NCBI GenBank assembly: GCA_951230915.1
Contig: OX579637.1
Coordinates: 21,762,001-21,826,000 of the forward strand
Origin: Antitrichia curtipendula
Taxonomy: Eukaryota; Streptophyta; Bryopsida; Hypnales; Leucodontaceae
Reading direction: 5' to 3'
Length of the DNA: 64,000 nt
Below, piece by piece: positions 34,701-47,775 of this stretch. How positions within the stretch are numbered: the first letter of the stretch is position 1; each line of letters begins with the position of its first letter. Below the pieces are notes generated by a model. The model was given only the letters and a program-made list of their open reading frames with translations, was not told where the DNA came from and did not search any database. The position numbers and the translations under genes were made by a program.

Positions 34701-37700
34701 AGCTGCCCGGATTTTGCAGGGATAAAAAAAGGATTTTTGTCAATTCAAACGCTATTATCTTGCAATGCACACGGTGGAAATTTCTGAAATTTTTTCCACA
34801 ACTTCTCAAACTAGTTAAACACAAGATCCTATGGTTACATTTTTCCAAAAATGTTTTTTTTCTAAAATTTGGTACATGTATTAGAAATGACAATTTTAAA
34901 GCAGTTTTGGTGAAAACATAGTCTTTGACCTTTAGGGATTAATCCTATACATGCTTGTTTTGTCTTAGGGTTTTTTCATACATAGGTTGCTTCCTAGTTA
35001 TTCAAATTGAAGGGAGGATATTATTGCTTGCTAGTACTTTCTATGCAAGCAATAATTGGTTCTAATCTTTGCATAATTGTTGGATGCTAGATTTATAATG
35101 AGATTTTGCATTTATTATTTTGCATCAAGGTAGGAAAACTTGAAATTGCAAGTTTTGCTTTTGAAGATAGTGTCATTTATGGGACTGATTTTTTATTTTA
35201 ATTTTTTATAGTTGTTATAAATTTGAAAGAGGATTCCAACGCACCAAAGAATGTGTTATTTAGATGCCGTATGCAAAAGTTGTGAAGGTTTAAAGCTTTG
35301 AAATCGCTTCTTGAAAATGAAAGTTTATAGATTAAGGGCGTGTACACCAAATGAATAATTGATCACCTGGCAATTTTGGGTGACCCTATCTTATGTATAT
35401 TATCTTGCAATAAAAAATCAGACTTTTAGATTTAATTGCTAGTAAGGGATTTTGCACTTATGTATGTGTATTTATTAATCCGTGTAGGGAACAAACTTGA
35501 ATTTACCAAAATACGATTCATATTGTAGCTCTATAACAGACTCTTTTATAACCAAAAAATATACCTGGAATAATTGATGATTCTTTTATATGTATTTGAA
35601 CTATCTGCATTTATATATAGGTTTTGAATACTTCCGTGTCAACAAAGAAGATCAGACAACCTTTGCTACTCCACGGAGCTACTCTATCAGTCTGAATCCA
35701 ACAGCTTATGCATTGTGTAAGTATGCCAATAATATTTATGGGTACAACAAGATGCTAGACAAACTAAATCAGAGTAGAAAATATGTATGTATTCTTTGGT
35801 GATACACCTTCTTGATGTTGCCTTCACTGAAAATCGTAGTTGAATTGGAGGATACTTTTTCCATCACTTCAATCTTTTACTCTAATATATAGTTGTGTGA
35901 CTTTTGTGAGATCAATATTGAGCTGTAGAGAGATCACATTGGATGAAGTCTATTGAGATAAAAAATTTATCACTAGGTAATAGGAGTAAGTTGAAGAGAC
36001 AAAATCAGGTCCCTAATGGTTTTAGAATTGTTTTGTTTATGTTTATATACATCCAAGATCCTAAAGAAAATTGATGAAGAGGCTTGTCTCTTATTGAGCA
36101 TTTGTAGGCCTTATTTGATACGATATGTATATGAAGACATGTAGCTAAATGGAGTTCCAATAATAAGAAACACTTTCCATACTTTTATTACTGGTTGCAG
36201 AGAAGTCAAAGATTGCAAGATGTGATGTATTTTTGGGATGAAATGAAAGTCATGGACCTTCAAGTGAATCTAATATAAGCACATTTTTCCTTGTGTTATT
36301 TATGCATATTGTGTTATTCCTTGGGATAGACAAATGCTGCTAGGATATGACTTGTAGAAGCGACAAGACAATTTGTGCAAATCTTCTACTAATTGTAGAA
36401 TTAAAATGTGTGATTTTGTTCAGATTGTGCTCTCTATCTGTAAAATCACAACATGTCAACAAGCCAATTAGATTCAATGTGCTTTTCAAGTAGATTATTT
36501 AGTGATTTCCAAGGTAAAACAAGATACTTGTCTCCTTTACACATTCTGAAGCACCTCAAATTCACCAGGAAATATTAAGTAGGGCAATCTTAGAGGTGAT
36601 GCTTAAAACACGATGAAATGTTAGTTCTCTTATTGTACTCATTCCTCAAATTTTCTTATTTGATATGATTTGCATTATAAAGTGGCAGCAGAGATGGGAA
36701 CAAAATGGAATGAATCCAACCCATCGCACCTTCTTTATGCACTTTTAAATGAATGTCGAACAACTTGCCATGTAGGCGTAGTGTATGTTTTTTCGTCCTA
36801 CTTTTCTTTTCCCTATTACTTAATAGAGTTAGTATCATAGATGTCCTCTTTCTTTTTTCTTTTTGGTACATTAATATTTTTTTTATAGCATGCCTATGAG
36901 CAATGTAACGAAGACATATGCAATTTGCACCTACAAATGGTTTATTGTTCATAATGTTTCAAATTCAAACTGGAGGATCTCTTCCATTTCAAGGTTCTGT
37001 TTTGGAGAAGGTGAAATTGTTTTATTTTTATTGTAATAGTGACACTTACTGATGTTTTTCATACATTCTTTCAAAGGAAGAGGATGCAAACCTCTAGTCT
37101 TTTCATAGTTCGAGAGACTTGTTTTTCAATATGAATATTTGTTCAATAATTTGGTGGTCAAGCTAGATGAGAAAATTTGTATGCAGATGTTTTCAATATT
37201 CTCATGTTGTGTGAATAAAATTGATTTATGGAGATATTTTGATTTGTTGTTGCTATCGGATATACTCAATCTACAAATCATCTTCTTAGTGTATATTGGC
37301 CATTTCTTGTTATTTTCTCTTAATGTGAATTTTAACCATAAAAATAATGTTTTTTGAACTTCAGCCACAAAAATGATGTTTGTTGAATTTTAGTTCAACT
37401 AATGAAATGAAGCTTATCAAGTGTGGTTTCTACTCCAATTGAAAAATTCATAAATTTCAATATTTTATAGCAATATGAACTTTGGGCCTATAACCATGAT
37501 TTGATGATTTTTTAATTGTAAAATGATGCAATAACTTTGATTTATATCATTATGCTATAATACACATCCATGGCTAAAATTTCATATTTTTTAGTATATT
37601 TTATATTTGATATGAGTTTTTTCAATTTTTTTTAAGAAATCCATAGTAATTTAAAATTTTATCCAAAAAATTTAAAATTTTTATAATTTGTAGAAAACAT

Positions 37701-40700
37701 ATGATTTCATCTCTGAAAAATAACTTCAAAATTTTCATTCATGTTTAGTTGCAAAATAGTAGCAAAGAGATTAATAATAGTTGAGGCTTGAAATCAGTGA
37801 TCATGAGCCTATTCTTATAAGATTAGCAAACATGTAATGATTGGCATTAATATATTAAGTAATGATTTAAAAATATGGTAAATAAAATGAAACATGTGAT
37901 GGTATATATTGTATGTTGGGGTCAGATTTGTTAGACCCCATATGAAATCATTTCTTTTGAGGTTGAATTACCTTTTGTTAATTAGATTTAGAAATTTTGA
38001 AGTGTTGTTTCACAAAATTTGGAATGTTTTGTGACCTTTAGCAACAAACTCAGGTAAATTAAGCTTACGGTATCTTTACACACATCATATTTGTCCTCAT
38101 TATTTTCACAAATTGCCCAAATACTATTTCAAAATTCTCTTCACTCATGACAAGGTCAATTTGGTCAAACTTTAATAGATAAAATTAGTATAAAGATACA
38201 AAAATGAAAGGAACCCCAATGGCCCCAATTATTTCACAATTCTATGCAACCTATAGAAACTTCCTTGAATTTAGTAAAACTTAATTAGTCCCAATAATTT
38301 ATAATAGACCTTTGGTATATAATTGATTTTAATAATGTAGCAAGCTTATGTATTCCATGAATTTTTTATTACATTTTTAAAGCAACCACCTTGGTATGTA
38401 TATATTTTTTCATTTTTCATTTTTTATCGAATGATTTTTAGGATTTAAATGATTTTTGTAATTTTTTTCTACACTATTCAATTATGCAACATTATAATTT
38501 TTGAAAACTTCATTACATACCGTATTTAATTATATTTTGAATTAGTTTAAAAAAAGCTAACTTGTATGTAGAAGCAATATCCAATTGAAATGCATGTGAA
38601 CCAAAGGAAGAACATCCTCATTGCCTCCTTAAAACACATCTTTTTGAATTAATTCATTAAAGACCGTGGTCGATTCTAGGGACAAGCAAGACGTTTTTGG
38701 GTCTTAGACTTAACATGGAAAATATTATTAAACCTTAATGCATTCTAGAGATCTAACTGTATTGATGGAATTGGCATGAATGCTTGGGGCTCTGCAATAA
38801 ATGCATGACAAATTCTACATTGATTTCTAAATTTCCAATCAATATTTCGTTTGTTTTTTCAACTTCAAAACCACATGCTAGCATAGATTGTCTTTATTTT
38901 TGTTGAAGTAACAAAGCAACTTTTCTAGAGCCAAGTGTGCCGTTGTGTTCACATACATGCTAATATTGTGAGGTAATTGTCATAGGTGCCATATACTATT
39001 TGATAATACATCATGATGTTCACACCACTATGTTCCTTTCTTTTATTTGGCTGTGGGTTTGGAACTCAGTCCTTGTAGGGCCCCTCTTCTGTGCATGTCA
39101 TCTTTGTTTGCATTCAACTAGGTTGTGAGATGACACTAGGAATCTTCATTTGCACGCTTTGCACAGACGAATTGGGAGGTCGAGGTTAATTATTCTGCTG
39201 TTGCATTTTTTGGGTCGCGCTTCATGTTCCATACTCATCCGTTTGTGTTCAGTGCTCTTCTGAGTGCTTGGTTTGCCAAGTTCAAAGTGCAAATTTTCTT
39301 GTTGATTTGTGAGCGGTGCTAGCATGCAAACTCAAGGTGTTATATCGTCCCATGCAGCCAATTTATAGAGTGGTGCCGTCTGCTCAAGGAGTTGTCCAAA
39401 GAAACTTTCTTGCTCTTCCGCCATCGCTGTTTCGCAGTGCCAGTAAGCAGGGGCAACTACAAAAGAGGGCTAGTAGCTTCCTGAAATCTACAAGTCATCC
39501 TGATTACGCATTTATGTAACTGCTGCGATGTATGCTGTTTCTTGTGCAAATCACACTCCGGTGGGGTGCAAAGACCCTATTCCAGTGCGAACAGGATGGA
39601 AGTAAAACATAAATACAACCACTCTTGGCTTCTACCTAGAACGCAGTGCGAACGCAGCTTAATACGTGACAGATGAAAAAATAAAAGGGACCGATATTAT
39701 GGGACAAAGAGAGTATTAGCAATAGAAGTTGGAAAAGTCTTTTGGGTCCTTACCTAAGAATTTCAGATCGTTTTGATGGCCATTTATGGATTTTTTAGGC
39801 ACCAAACACTTTGAACAAAAGAATCTAACATATATTAGACCATGTTGTACATACCTTCACCAATTTTAAAAAATAACTAAGATGTGAAACACATTGAATA
39901 AGGTCGTACAATGTCAAGATGTGCCTAAAATTTACAATACAATACACTTTTTTGTAAATTCTTTTCCCATCACATAGTTTGTTAAAACAAGAATCCCAAC
40001 AATAAATTGAAAGAGTCTTTTATTGTTTGATTGTTCACAATAGTTTGTTTTTTAAAAGACAATAAACTCTCGGGTTACCATTATGGCAGCCCACATGGAT
40101 GAAGGAGCCTTCACTGCATGCCTTGATAGCCATCGGGGATTGAAGGTCGCCCTCCACCTGCCCCTGTACTTACAGCCTTCTCCAAATTGCCCAACCTCCT
40201 GCCTAGGTCGAAGTGAAAGCCAGCAGCTACCGGTATGCCCAAGCTGCCCCCTCCCACATTTTCCAAAAAACCCAAAAAACTTGTCAACTAAATGTGTGAA
40301 TTACATCAAAATTGGGTGTGCTTGAAGCTCATGGAAAATCGCATATATAGAAAAAGTTTCAAAAAATTAGGGTAGGAATTGAAGTTACACAAGCCTACCC
40401 AAAATCTATTTTGACCCCTGTAAGGACAATGAGACTTTAGGGGTTAAGCTAAAAAAACATTTTCATGAATCAAATTAAGTCAGATAAGAAGTTGGCAAGG
40501 TATACTAAAATATAAAGCATGGGTTAAGCATGTTCATTTGAACAAAAAGTCGAATAATAAGCTTACATCAATGAGGGAAACTATCCTTTCCGTCCTAATG
40601 AAGAGCCCTGAAGTCATCTATTGAAGTCATCCATCGGACACAACTCGGCTGTGGCGTCGTTACATGGTTAAAGATTCCCGGAATAACACTCTCCTGGCCT

Positions 40701-41000
40701 TCTTACGAGAGAATTTGCAGCATTTCCGTGGTCGCCTACACACATAAGCAACCAAAGAACTTACTCTAGATGATAAAAGAAAGAAATATTGTGGACAATC
40801 TCAGTCCATTTTCCAGAAAGTATGAGAAAGCAGTGAGTACACATAACCTTACTCGGCCAAAGCAGCGAAAAGACTAGAAAACATACAATGTGATGCTGGG
40901 TGCGTAAAATCTTAACTGATAGCAAGTGGATCAGCGTACGTAGCCAAGACTGCCGCGCAAATAGTGTTGTAATTCCATTATCAATTTCTCACGATTGTGA
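28746..41000. other. Long AT-rich region without a gene I can support
   Basis: About 12 kb with frequent poly-A/T runs and only short frames. The peptides at 33208-33480 and 33503-33721 show no recognisable domain. A possible isolated exon lies at about 35622-35715 (+), between an acceptor (TTATATATAG) and a donor (GTAAGTATG). A compositionally richer patch at 39050-39530 and 40080-40260 may be gene remnants. I see no transposon ends. Confidence 0.4.
35622..35715 (+). other. Possible isolated exon, unidentified
   Basis: An open segment of about 31 codons (containing FRVNKEDQTTF and SISLNPTAYA) lies between plausible splice sites in AT-rich DNA. No partner exon was found and no family is recognised. 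It could be chance. Confidence 0.2.
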
Positions 41001-41102
41001 TGCTCTCATAAACTTCGCCTCAAACTCCTGTCAAAACATGGATCTCCAATCTCGCATGCAAATTGCGGCTAGGAAACAGGATAATTCAATTCCTGCATCG
41101 CA

Positions 41103-44100
41103 TCACCTTCTCACTCGCTTCTTGGCTTGTGGGACCGAAGGTCGGACAGGTTCGTTTGCAGGGGTGACGAGCTTCCGTCCACTCCTGGAGGGCCGTCCAA
41201 CAGCTTGAGAAGCAGTACCATGAGATTTGCATGCTACCCGAGCGGCCTCAATAGGTCTTGACTTTGGAAAAGGCTTAACCTCAAGGCCTCTCTCTGGAGT
41301 ACCACTCAGGTCTATCACCTTGGAGAGGCTTTTTCCTCTCCAAAGAAAGTCATCATCATCATCAATCTCACCTCCTATTCCTTTCATCTTCTCTTTCACT
41401 GGTTCGCTCTCTTCTGCAGATTCTGGATCAGCCAGAGTCCCCCCGCATGTTCCTTTTGTAAGTACTGCTGGTAATCGTGCTAATACTTCATCCCCTTTCA
41501 AAGCTCTCATCTGTGGCCTCCCTAAACTCTTATTTGCTGCATTTTTCAAAAGAATACCCTCTAACAACTCCTCTCGATGTGGTTTGCCCCTGCTAGCACC
41601 ACTGCCTTTCTGTGATCTTTTTCTGTCTTTTAACCTGCCATTAACATCTTGGTCATTCTCTTGAGGGTTTTCCGCTTCCTCAGCTCGACTGGAGCTAGGA
41701 TCACGAAGAACATTCACACTAGCGCTACGTGGTGCCCTACCCTCCGAGTGAGAGTTAGTGGGAGTTTCTGCTATTGCCAATCGAGAACTTGCTCTTTTCT
41801 TACTGCCACTATCAAGCAGACTTGTCAGCGGCAAAATTGTATCAACCAATTTTGCAGAAGAGGCTACCCCAATTGAGGGTGCTGCAAAAGAAATTGGGTT
41901 CTTGAACTCCCTTGTCCGCGTAGCAGGCCTCCCCTGCTTCAGAAGAGCTTCAGTTCGAAAGATTCTGTTCATCTCCTTCGTTGCCTCAGTGAAGAGAGCC
42001 TTAGCGCCTCGAAACTCAACGGATCCACGAGTGTAATACACCATCCCGTTGTTAAATATTAATAGTAAGTCACGAAAGAACTCACTGCTGCTCGAATACG
42101 CATCCTCATCTAGCCGTGCCCGAACAAAATTAAGATCCAAATGTCTTCGAATCAGCGAACTATATCTTGGATCCTGCACACATATTGCACTGCCAAATCA
42201 ATATACACGAAGCCAGCGGCCAACAGTTTCCTCTGACATGACTAGCCACGAATGTTTGAACTCAACACTCACCTGGTAGAAGACATGAAAATGTATTCTA
42301 AATGAATCTAAGCTTGTACTTTGAATCTTGCTTGAACGACAGAGGACCGGGATGCTTGGGTAACCCACTTACCTCTTGCCTCCCCTTGAAGAAAATAGCT
42401 GACTTGTGATTGGATAGATTGCGAAAAACCTCAACAAGTGAAAAACGCTTCCCAGGGACGCGAGGTTCATTGTAGTTACATCTACTAGATGGAGACATTT
42501 CGTAAGGTATATCTAGCGGAGATCTAGCCTCACTTTTGTCAAAAGCGGTCTCGATATGATCCCGATTGTCTTGTGTTTGTTCTCCATTTCGATCACTACT
42601 TCCATCCTTGTACTGGTCTTGCACATTGTCACTCCCCTCATGACTAGAGGGCATCCTTGAGTCCAAACCACCTGCACAGGACTTGAGTGGGCTTTTAAGT
42701 TCTGCTTCTGAATCGACCCCTGAAAGTTCCTCCTTGCCATATTCCAATTTCATGTCTACAATGATCTCAGGTACAGTGCTTCCATTTTGAAGGTCTGAAG
42801 CAATCTGTGCAATTTTAACTGAGATTTCTGGAACGGTCTTAGCTACCACTAAGCAATGAGGGACAACGGTTAACAGAAATTTCTTCATCCAGCTGTCACT
42901 GGATTGACGATCCTCAAAATCCGCATCAAAAGAAGCAGAGCTTTGACCTAGATAAACTGGCAGATCACTCTTCTCACTAGTATCAAGTATCTCGCCTGGT
43001 TCCACCTGGAAAACTTCAGAACTTATCAGAAGTGAGTCATGATCCGACACCGTCCCACTATTCTCCGCAACTTGCATGCTATATCTAGCGCCAGAATCTC
43101 TAGAGTCACGTACAAGAACATCGAGATCTTTCCTAGAACTCCTCTCTGAGGTGCATGACTGCTTGTCATTATTGGTGGTATTTTCTTCAGTCATCTTTGC
43201 GTCATGATCCAATCTCACAAATTGAGTTGAAGTAAAAACCAAAGACTTAAATTTACAGATAGATTTGGGTGACACAGGAGTGATGCTAGCCACATCGAAA
43301 CAATGATCCGCTTGAACTCTCTGTAAGACAGATGCGTTTTCCAGCCCTGTTCCATAAACTTCCAATCGCAAGTCCACAGCACTAGGTATTTCATGAGGCG
43401 ACTCCCAATCCTTTTGCTCCAAGCTATCAAGGTTCTTACTCGACGGTGTAGAGATGCACTGCTCCTCTATTATGCCAGTTGCCTCTGTATCACAATTTAC
43501 ATCTGATCTGGTTGTTGTATTCAGCTGAGAAGAGTTAACTTCAGCATTAGCAGGGGTGGTAACGGTGTTTACAGAGCTAGGAGTTGTTATACCAGGATCA
43601 TCAAGGGCAATGGCGAGGTGTCTCATTGGACTCGGACTTCCTTTACTCACATCAGACATATTTAAGAGTTCAGAGCTTCTAGTTAGTACCCGAGCATCCG
43701 ATTTCTCTGAAAGAAGAACTGCACCATCTCTAAGAACACTACTTTCGGAATTTGTAAACGAAGCAAACGGAATCACTGCAAAAATTCTCTCGGACTCTTT
43801 TCGTGTGATAGCTCTCTTCATCGCTATGCCATCAGAGTTTCCATTCTCAACACCCAACGTCGCTAACTCCTTCAGAGCATGCACTGTCGAATCATCTTCC
43901 TTCAAATCCAACTTTTCCAAAAGCATTTGCTTTTGTTCGCAAGAGATAACTTCATCTCGTATGGTTGAGGTCTCAACCTGTTCACAGTGATGGAAACCCT
44001 CTGACAAAAGAGTACTGTTTCTCGCTACATTGAGAACCTCATCTGCTGATGAAATAGAACGTGTAAGATCATCAGCATATTCAGATACAGTCATTCCCAA

Positions 44101-46358
44101 CTGTACCCCAGGAGCAACCTTGGCCAAGTGAAGAGGAATTGGATGATAGTCGGCCTCCACGGCTTGTGCCTTCCCGAATTCACCAATGCCAACCTCGTTC
44201 TTTGATAAAATAACTCTCTCTTCAGTCATTGTATTAAGTTCAGCGTACCTATTTTCACCATTTCCAACATTTTCGGAGAGAACTAGGGATTGACATGGGG
44301 GCAGAATGGGTAAAACCACATTTTCGCTACGATGGGTTTCCGTTTCAGCATAATCAAACGCTCCATTCTTACTGGTTTTCATGTTGATCATGGAACCAGC
44401 GCTAGTTGCGAATGTTCTAGCCATTTCCTTTCGTCCAAAATCAGCACGGGCTACATCCAATCCTTGATCTACTACGTCCATTTTCAATACCAGTTTTCCA
44501 CCTGTCTGCAAATCCAAAACTCCTACTTCAACTTCGTCGTCATCTAAGGCATGTGCCACAACTTCCCCCGCTTCATGCTTGATCAAAGCGTCTGCTAGCT
44601 CATCCACCAGTTGACAACCTGACCGACTCAAAACCAGCTCTCGGTGTTCATCCATACTAGAGTTACCAAGTTCGTCAAACTCCATATCTTGTAAATCATC
44701 CGCCAGCCTCCCTAGCAGAGATGAACTTTCGTAGAACTGAGTTTCTGCCAGAGAAACAACAGCATGATTTCCAGCATAGTCTTGTTCAAAATTGATACCT
44801 CCATTAACGCTCTTGGGGAAAGGAGAGTTATTAATGAGATTAGCACTAGCCTTTACGTCTGTACATGTCGGGGAAGTATATGGCAGATCATTAGTAGCAA
44901 CATGCAATTGCTCACCATCAGGGAGGACCTGCTCTTGCGATTTGGAAGGTGCTTGAGAAGAAGTTCTGTCCTGTGAGTTTCTTATCGAACCCAAGGTGAC
45001 TGTACGATGAAGTTCGTTGTAGTCACCTTCAAGAGGTTTATCCACCCGTCTTTCAGCAGAAAATTTACAGCTGGAATCTTCACAGACTTCCTCATTCAAC
45101 TGGGAATTTGCAGAACTGTTTCTGACCTGCGTGCTAACTGAGGTGTCTAGTACCTTTTCAGCTTTCAGTCTTTTTACCTTGACTTGAAGATTCCTGCACG
45201 CCAGCTGGAGTTCAGATTCTTTGATACGGCCACGTGGCAGTCTATATTGTCCACCTACTCACCAGGCAACATAGCAAATGCATTTCCAAATGGAACATAC
45301 CATGACCTAATTCACAGGAACCTCAGCCCCCGAAACATATGCAGAAACTAATTGTAATAGATTTAGATGGGAATACAGAGAGAAGCGTACCCAATTGAAG
45401 CATCATAATGTTCAAGCTCTCGCTTCAAAAGAGAAACCCTCAACTTACGCAACTCCTCAAACCAATGCACGTCATTTACTAAATCTTCGATTCTGTTGTC
45501 AAAATTAAAGAAAACATGAAATTGATTTCGGCATTCTGATGCAATTGTATTTGTCGAATCTTAAAATCCCTGATATAGGGCCAACAATAGACTGCATGTA
45601 CGTCAATGATCATGTCACTTCGTTAGCAATATAATGCGCTTTGCTGGATTGAAATTGCAAGGGTAAAGAATCATACCGACTCCTGCTAGAACTACTGGAG
45701 CTTGCATGACGTCCCTTTAGAATGTCAAATTTCTGTTTACATGCCTGATAATGACCACCACCATCATTGGAAATGGATAGCGAAACACACGACTCAAGGT
45801 CGAACACAAAAGTAGAAACCAACATGCGATGCAGAAACAACTCAAATACAAAAAGAGACCTAAAGAAATAACAAGAGAACTACTTGCGTAAGGCAAATCC
45901 TGAGCACCAAACAACTGACAGTCGAGGACTTCAAGATCTGCTACAATAGAATCCCAATGCTAATTTGGACAGACCAAGTGGACAAAGGAATGATATATTT
46001 AGTTTGCATACTGGTACTGAAGCCCTTCAGTAAGTGGCCACTAGAATTGTCATAATCTCTGGACTTGATACCTACCTTAAAGCCCATGATCATGTTCCAC
46101 AGCCACGAAAGCTTATCAGGCCTCAATAAGAGACAGGAGAAATGAGCTTGAGCCACTTACTACTTCTGAGAAATATAATGGATTGACATTGAGAGATATT
46201 GCACGGTCCTTCAGCTCTTTGGAGATCAGATTCCATTTGTTGACACCGTGGCGTTTAACAGCACTAACAAGCAGCAATTCTCCACAAGTTCCCCAACCAG
46301 ACTCAGCACAGCTCCCAAAAATCTCTTGGGGCAAGGGCACAACATTGTGCTCCTCCAT
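41103..46358 (-). CDS. SANT/MYB-bromodomain chromatin protein, five coding exons
   Basis: Coding exons: 46358-46161, 45744-45677, 45492-45391, 45241-42373 and 42173-41103. All introns are GT/AG (donors GTAAGT, GTATGA, GTACGC, GTAAGT), and the lengths sum to 4,308 nt, exactly 1,435 codons plus stop. Residues 10-65 form a SANT/MYB-like unit (GWGT-ELLLVSAVKRHG, KWNLISKELKDR, then CKQKFD). Residues about 85-160 are a coiled coil (FEELRKLRVSLLKRELEHYD). A linker of about 890 acidic, Ser-rich residues follows, then a bromodomain spanning the exon 4/5 junction (about 1060-1135: RRHLDLNFVRARLDE and LLLIFNNGMVYYTRGS), then a basic tail. This architecture is that of plant MYB/SANT-bromodomain proteins, nuclear readers or scaffolds of histone acetylation. 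The linker is long for the family. It is the only clean gene in the window, so it is probably functional. Confidence 0.9.
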
Positions 46359-46359
46359 G

Positions 46360-47768
46360 CTTAATAACTGGAGCTTTCTACTTCATGCCCTGCAACTCAA
46401 TCATGCACGAATCATTCGTCTTGTCAACGCTACATCCACAGCCGAAACATATACGTTAGCTCCACCGCGTTCGCACAAATCTAAGCACCTTGGAAGATCC
46501 TGAAAACCTAAAACATCCTCTGGTGGAACTCATGTCAAACACAATGGTAAAGCATCCCTTCGGCAGTGGTGAAGCATCCTTCGGCAGAGACAAAACAATC
46601 ATTCCCTTCCTGTATTGAAAACCCTAACTAGCGAAGTTATAGCTGGCGTATATAATCACTGAAAGCCTTGAACTCAGTCAAGCACCTACTTACCATTAGC
46701 CCAAATAGCACCGAAATAATTGAGGTCTCAAGTATCAACGCTATTGAACACCCAGCGCCAGTTCGCACAGTTGCTATAGCGTCCAGGAACTTAATTTTGC
46801 AGGTTAATCTGAGGTTGCCTTCAACTTACGCAAACCCTTCCAGCTCACTGGCGGACTCTCTTCGAACTCGGCCTAGCTGAAATCGAGTACATTCAAGCAC
46901 GAAGCATTCATACTACATTAGGCATACTCTAAAATCAGTCTCCCTACGAATCAAAATTATTGTCGCCACCGCCAATCAACGCAAACGCCACGAGACGGGC
47001 AAATTCAATTCCAGGAGCGTGCTTTCTGTTTCATTGCACGACCACAATAGATACAAGTGAGGGTTGATTTCATTTCTAGTCTAGTGAAAAGTCCATTACA
47101 ACAGGGTAGATAATAGATTTTTGCACATCATCGACACTACCAAGCACTCGTCTACAATAATCAACTTTTACTACAGAATTAGACACAGAGAATACTATGT
47201 GCTCGTGAAAGCATATCAACATGAAATGCACAATTGCGGCTAGAAAGAGTCAGAATCCTAAGCCCGACAGGCCCGTTTTTATGCTAGATAATAAACTCAG
47301 ACATGATGCCAATCATAAAACTTCCACTTATGTAGGAGAGTACCCGTGAGCATCGTCGACTTGCCAGCAACCCAAAGTATCCGCAGTTGAAACCCAGAAT
47401 TGGCACCCACAAAATAACTCACCAAGTATAAAGGTACTCAAATCCTAGTGCCTACAAGCACCTCCTTGTCCTTAGATACCCAAGAGTTTGCAGGACTAAC
47501 AGGATTCAAAATTCCCACACCACAAGAATCACAAATGTCGACCTAACATAGAATTATAACGAGAAAGTTGTCAGGAACCAAGGCCAATACGTACAAGTAT
47601 GGTAACTCGCGGAGATCATTCGGAACAGCAGCACAATCAGCACTGCTTACTCAGGCGCCTGAACGTGTAGCAAGAGCCCCAGGTCTTTAGTCCGGGTAAC
47701 GCATGCTCATTTCTGTCTTGTGGAGATAAGGAGCACCTTGTATAGGCGCTGAGCAGCATGCTACCCTG
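46360..47768. other. Upstream region of the SANT-bromodomain gene
   Basis: Contains the presumed promoter and 5' leader of the minus-strand gene. No other gene is recognised. The short frame at 47637-47834 is antisense to a transposon end and is a by-product. Confidence 0.4.
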
Positions 47769-47775
47769 TACAGTA

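Noticed and set aside
34561..34921. Overlapping frames of 94 and 110 codons on opposite strands
   Set aside because: Sense and antisense openness of equal length in AT-rich DNA, no motif.
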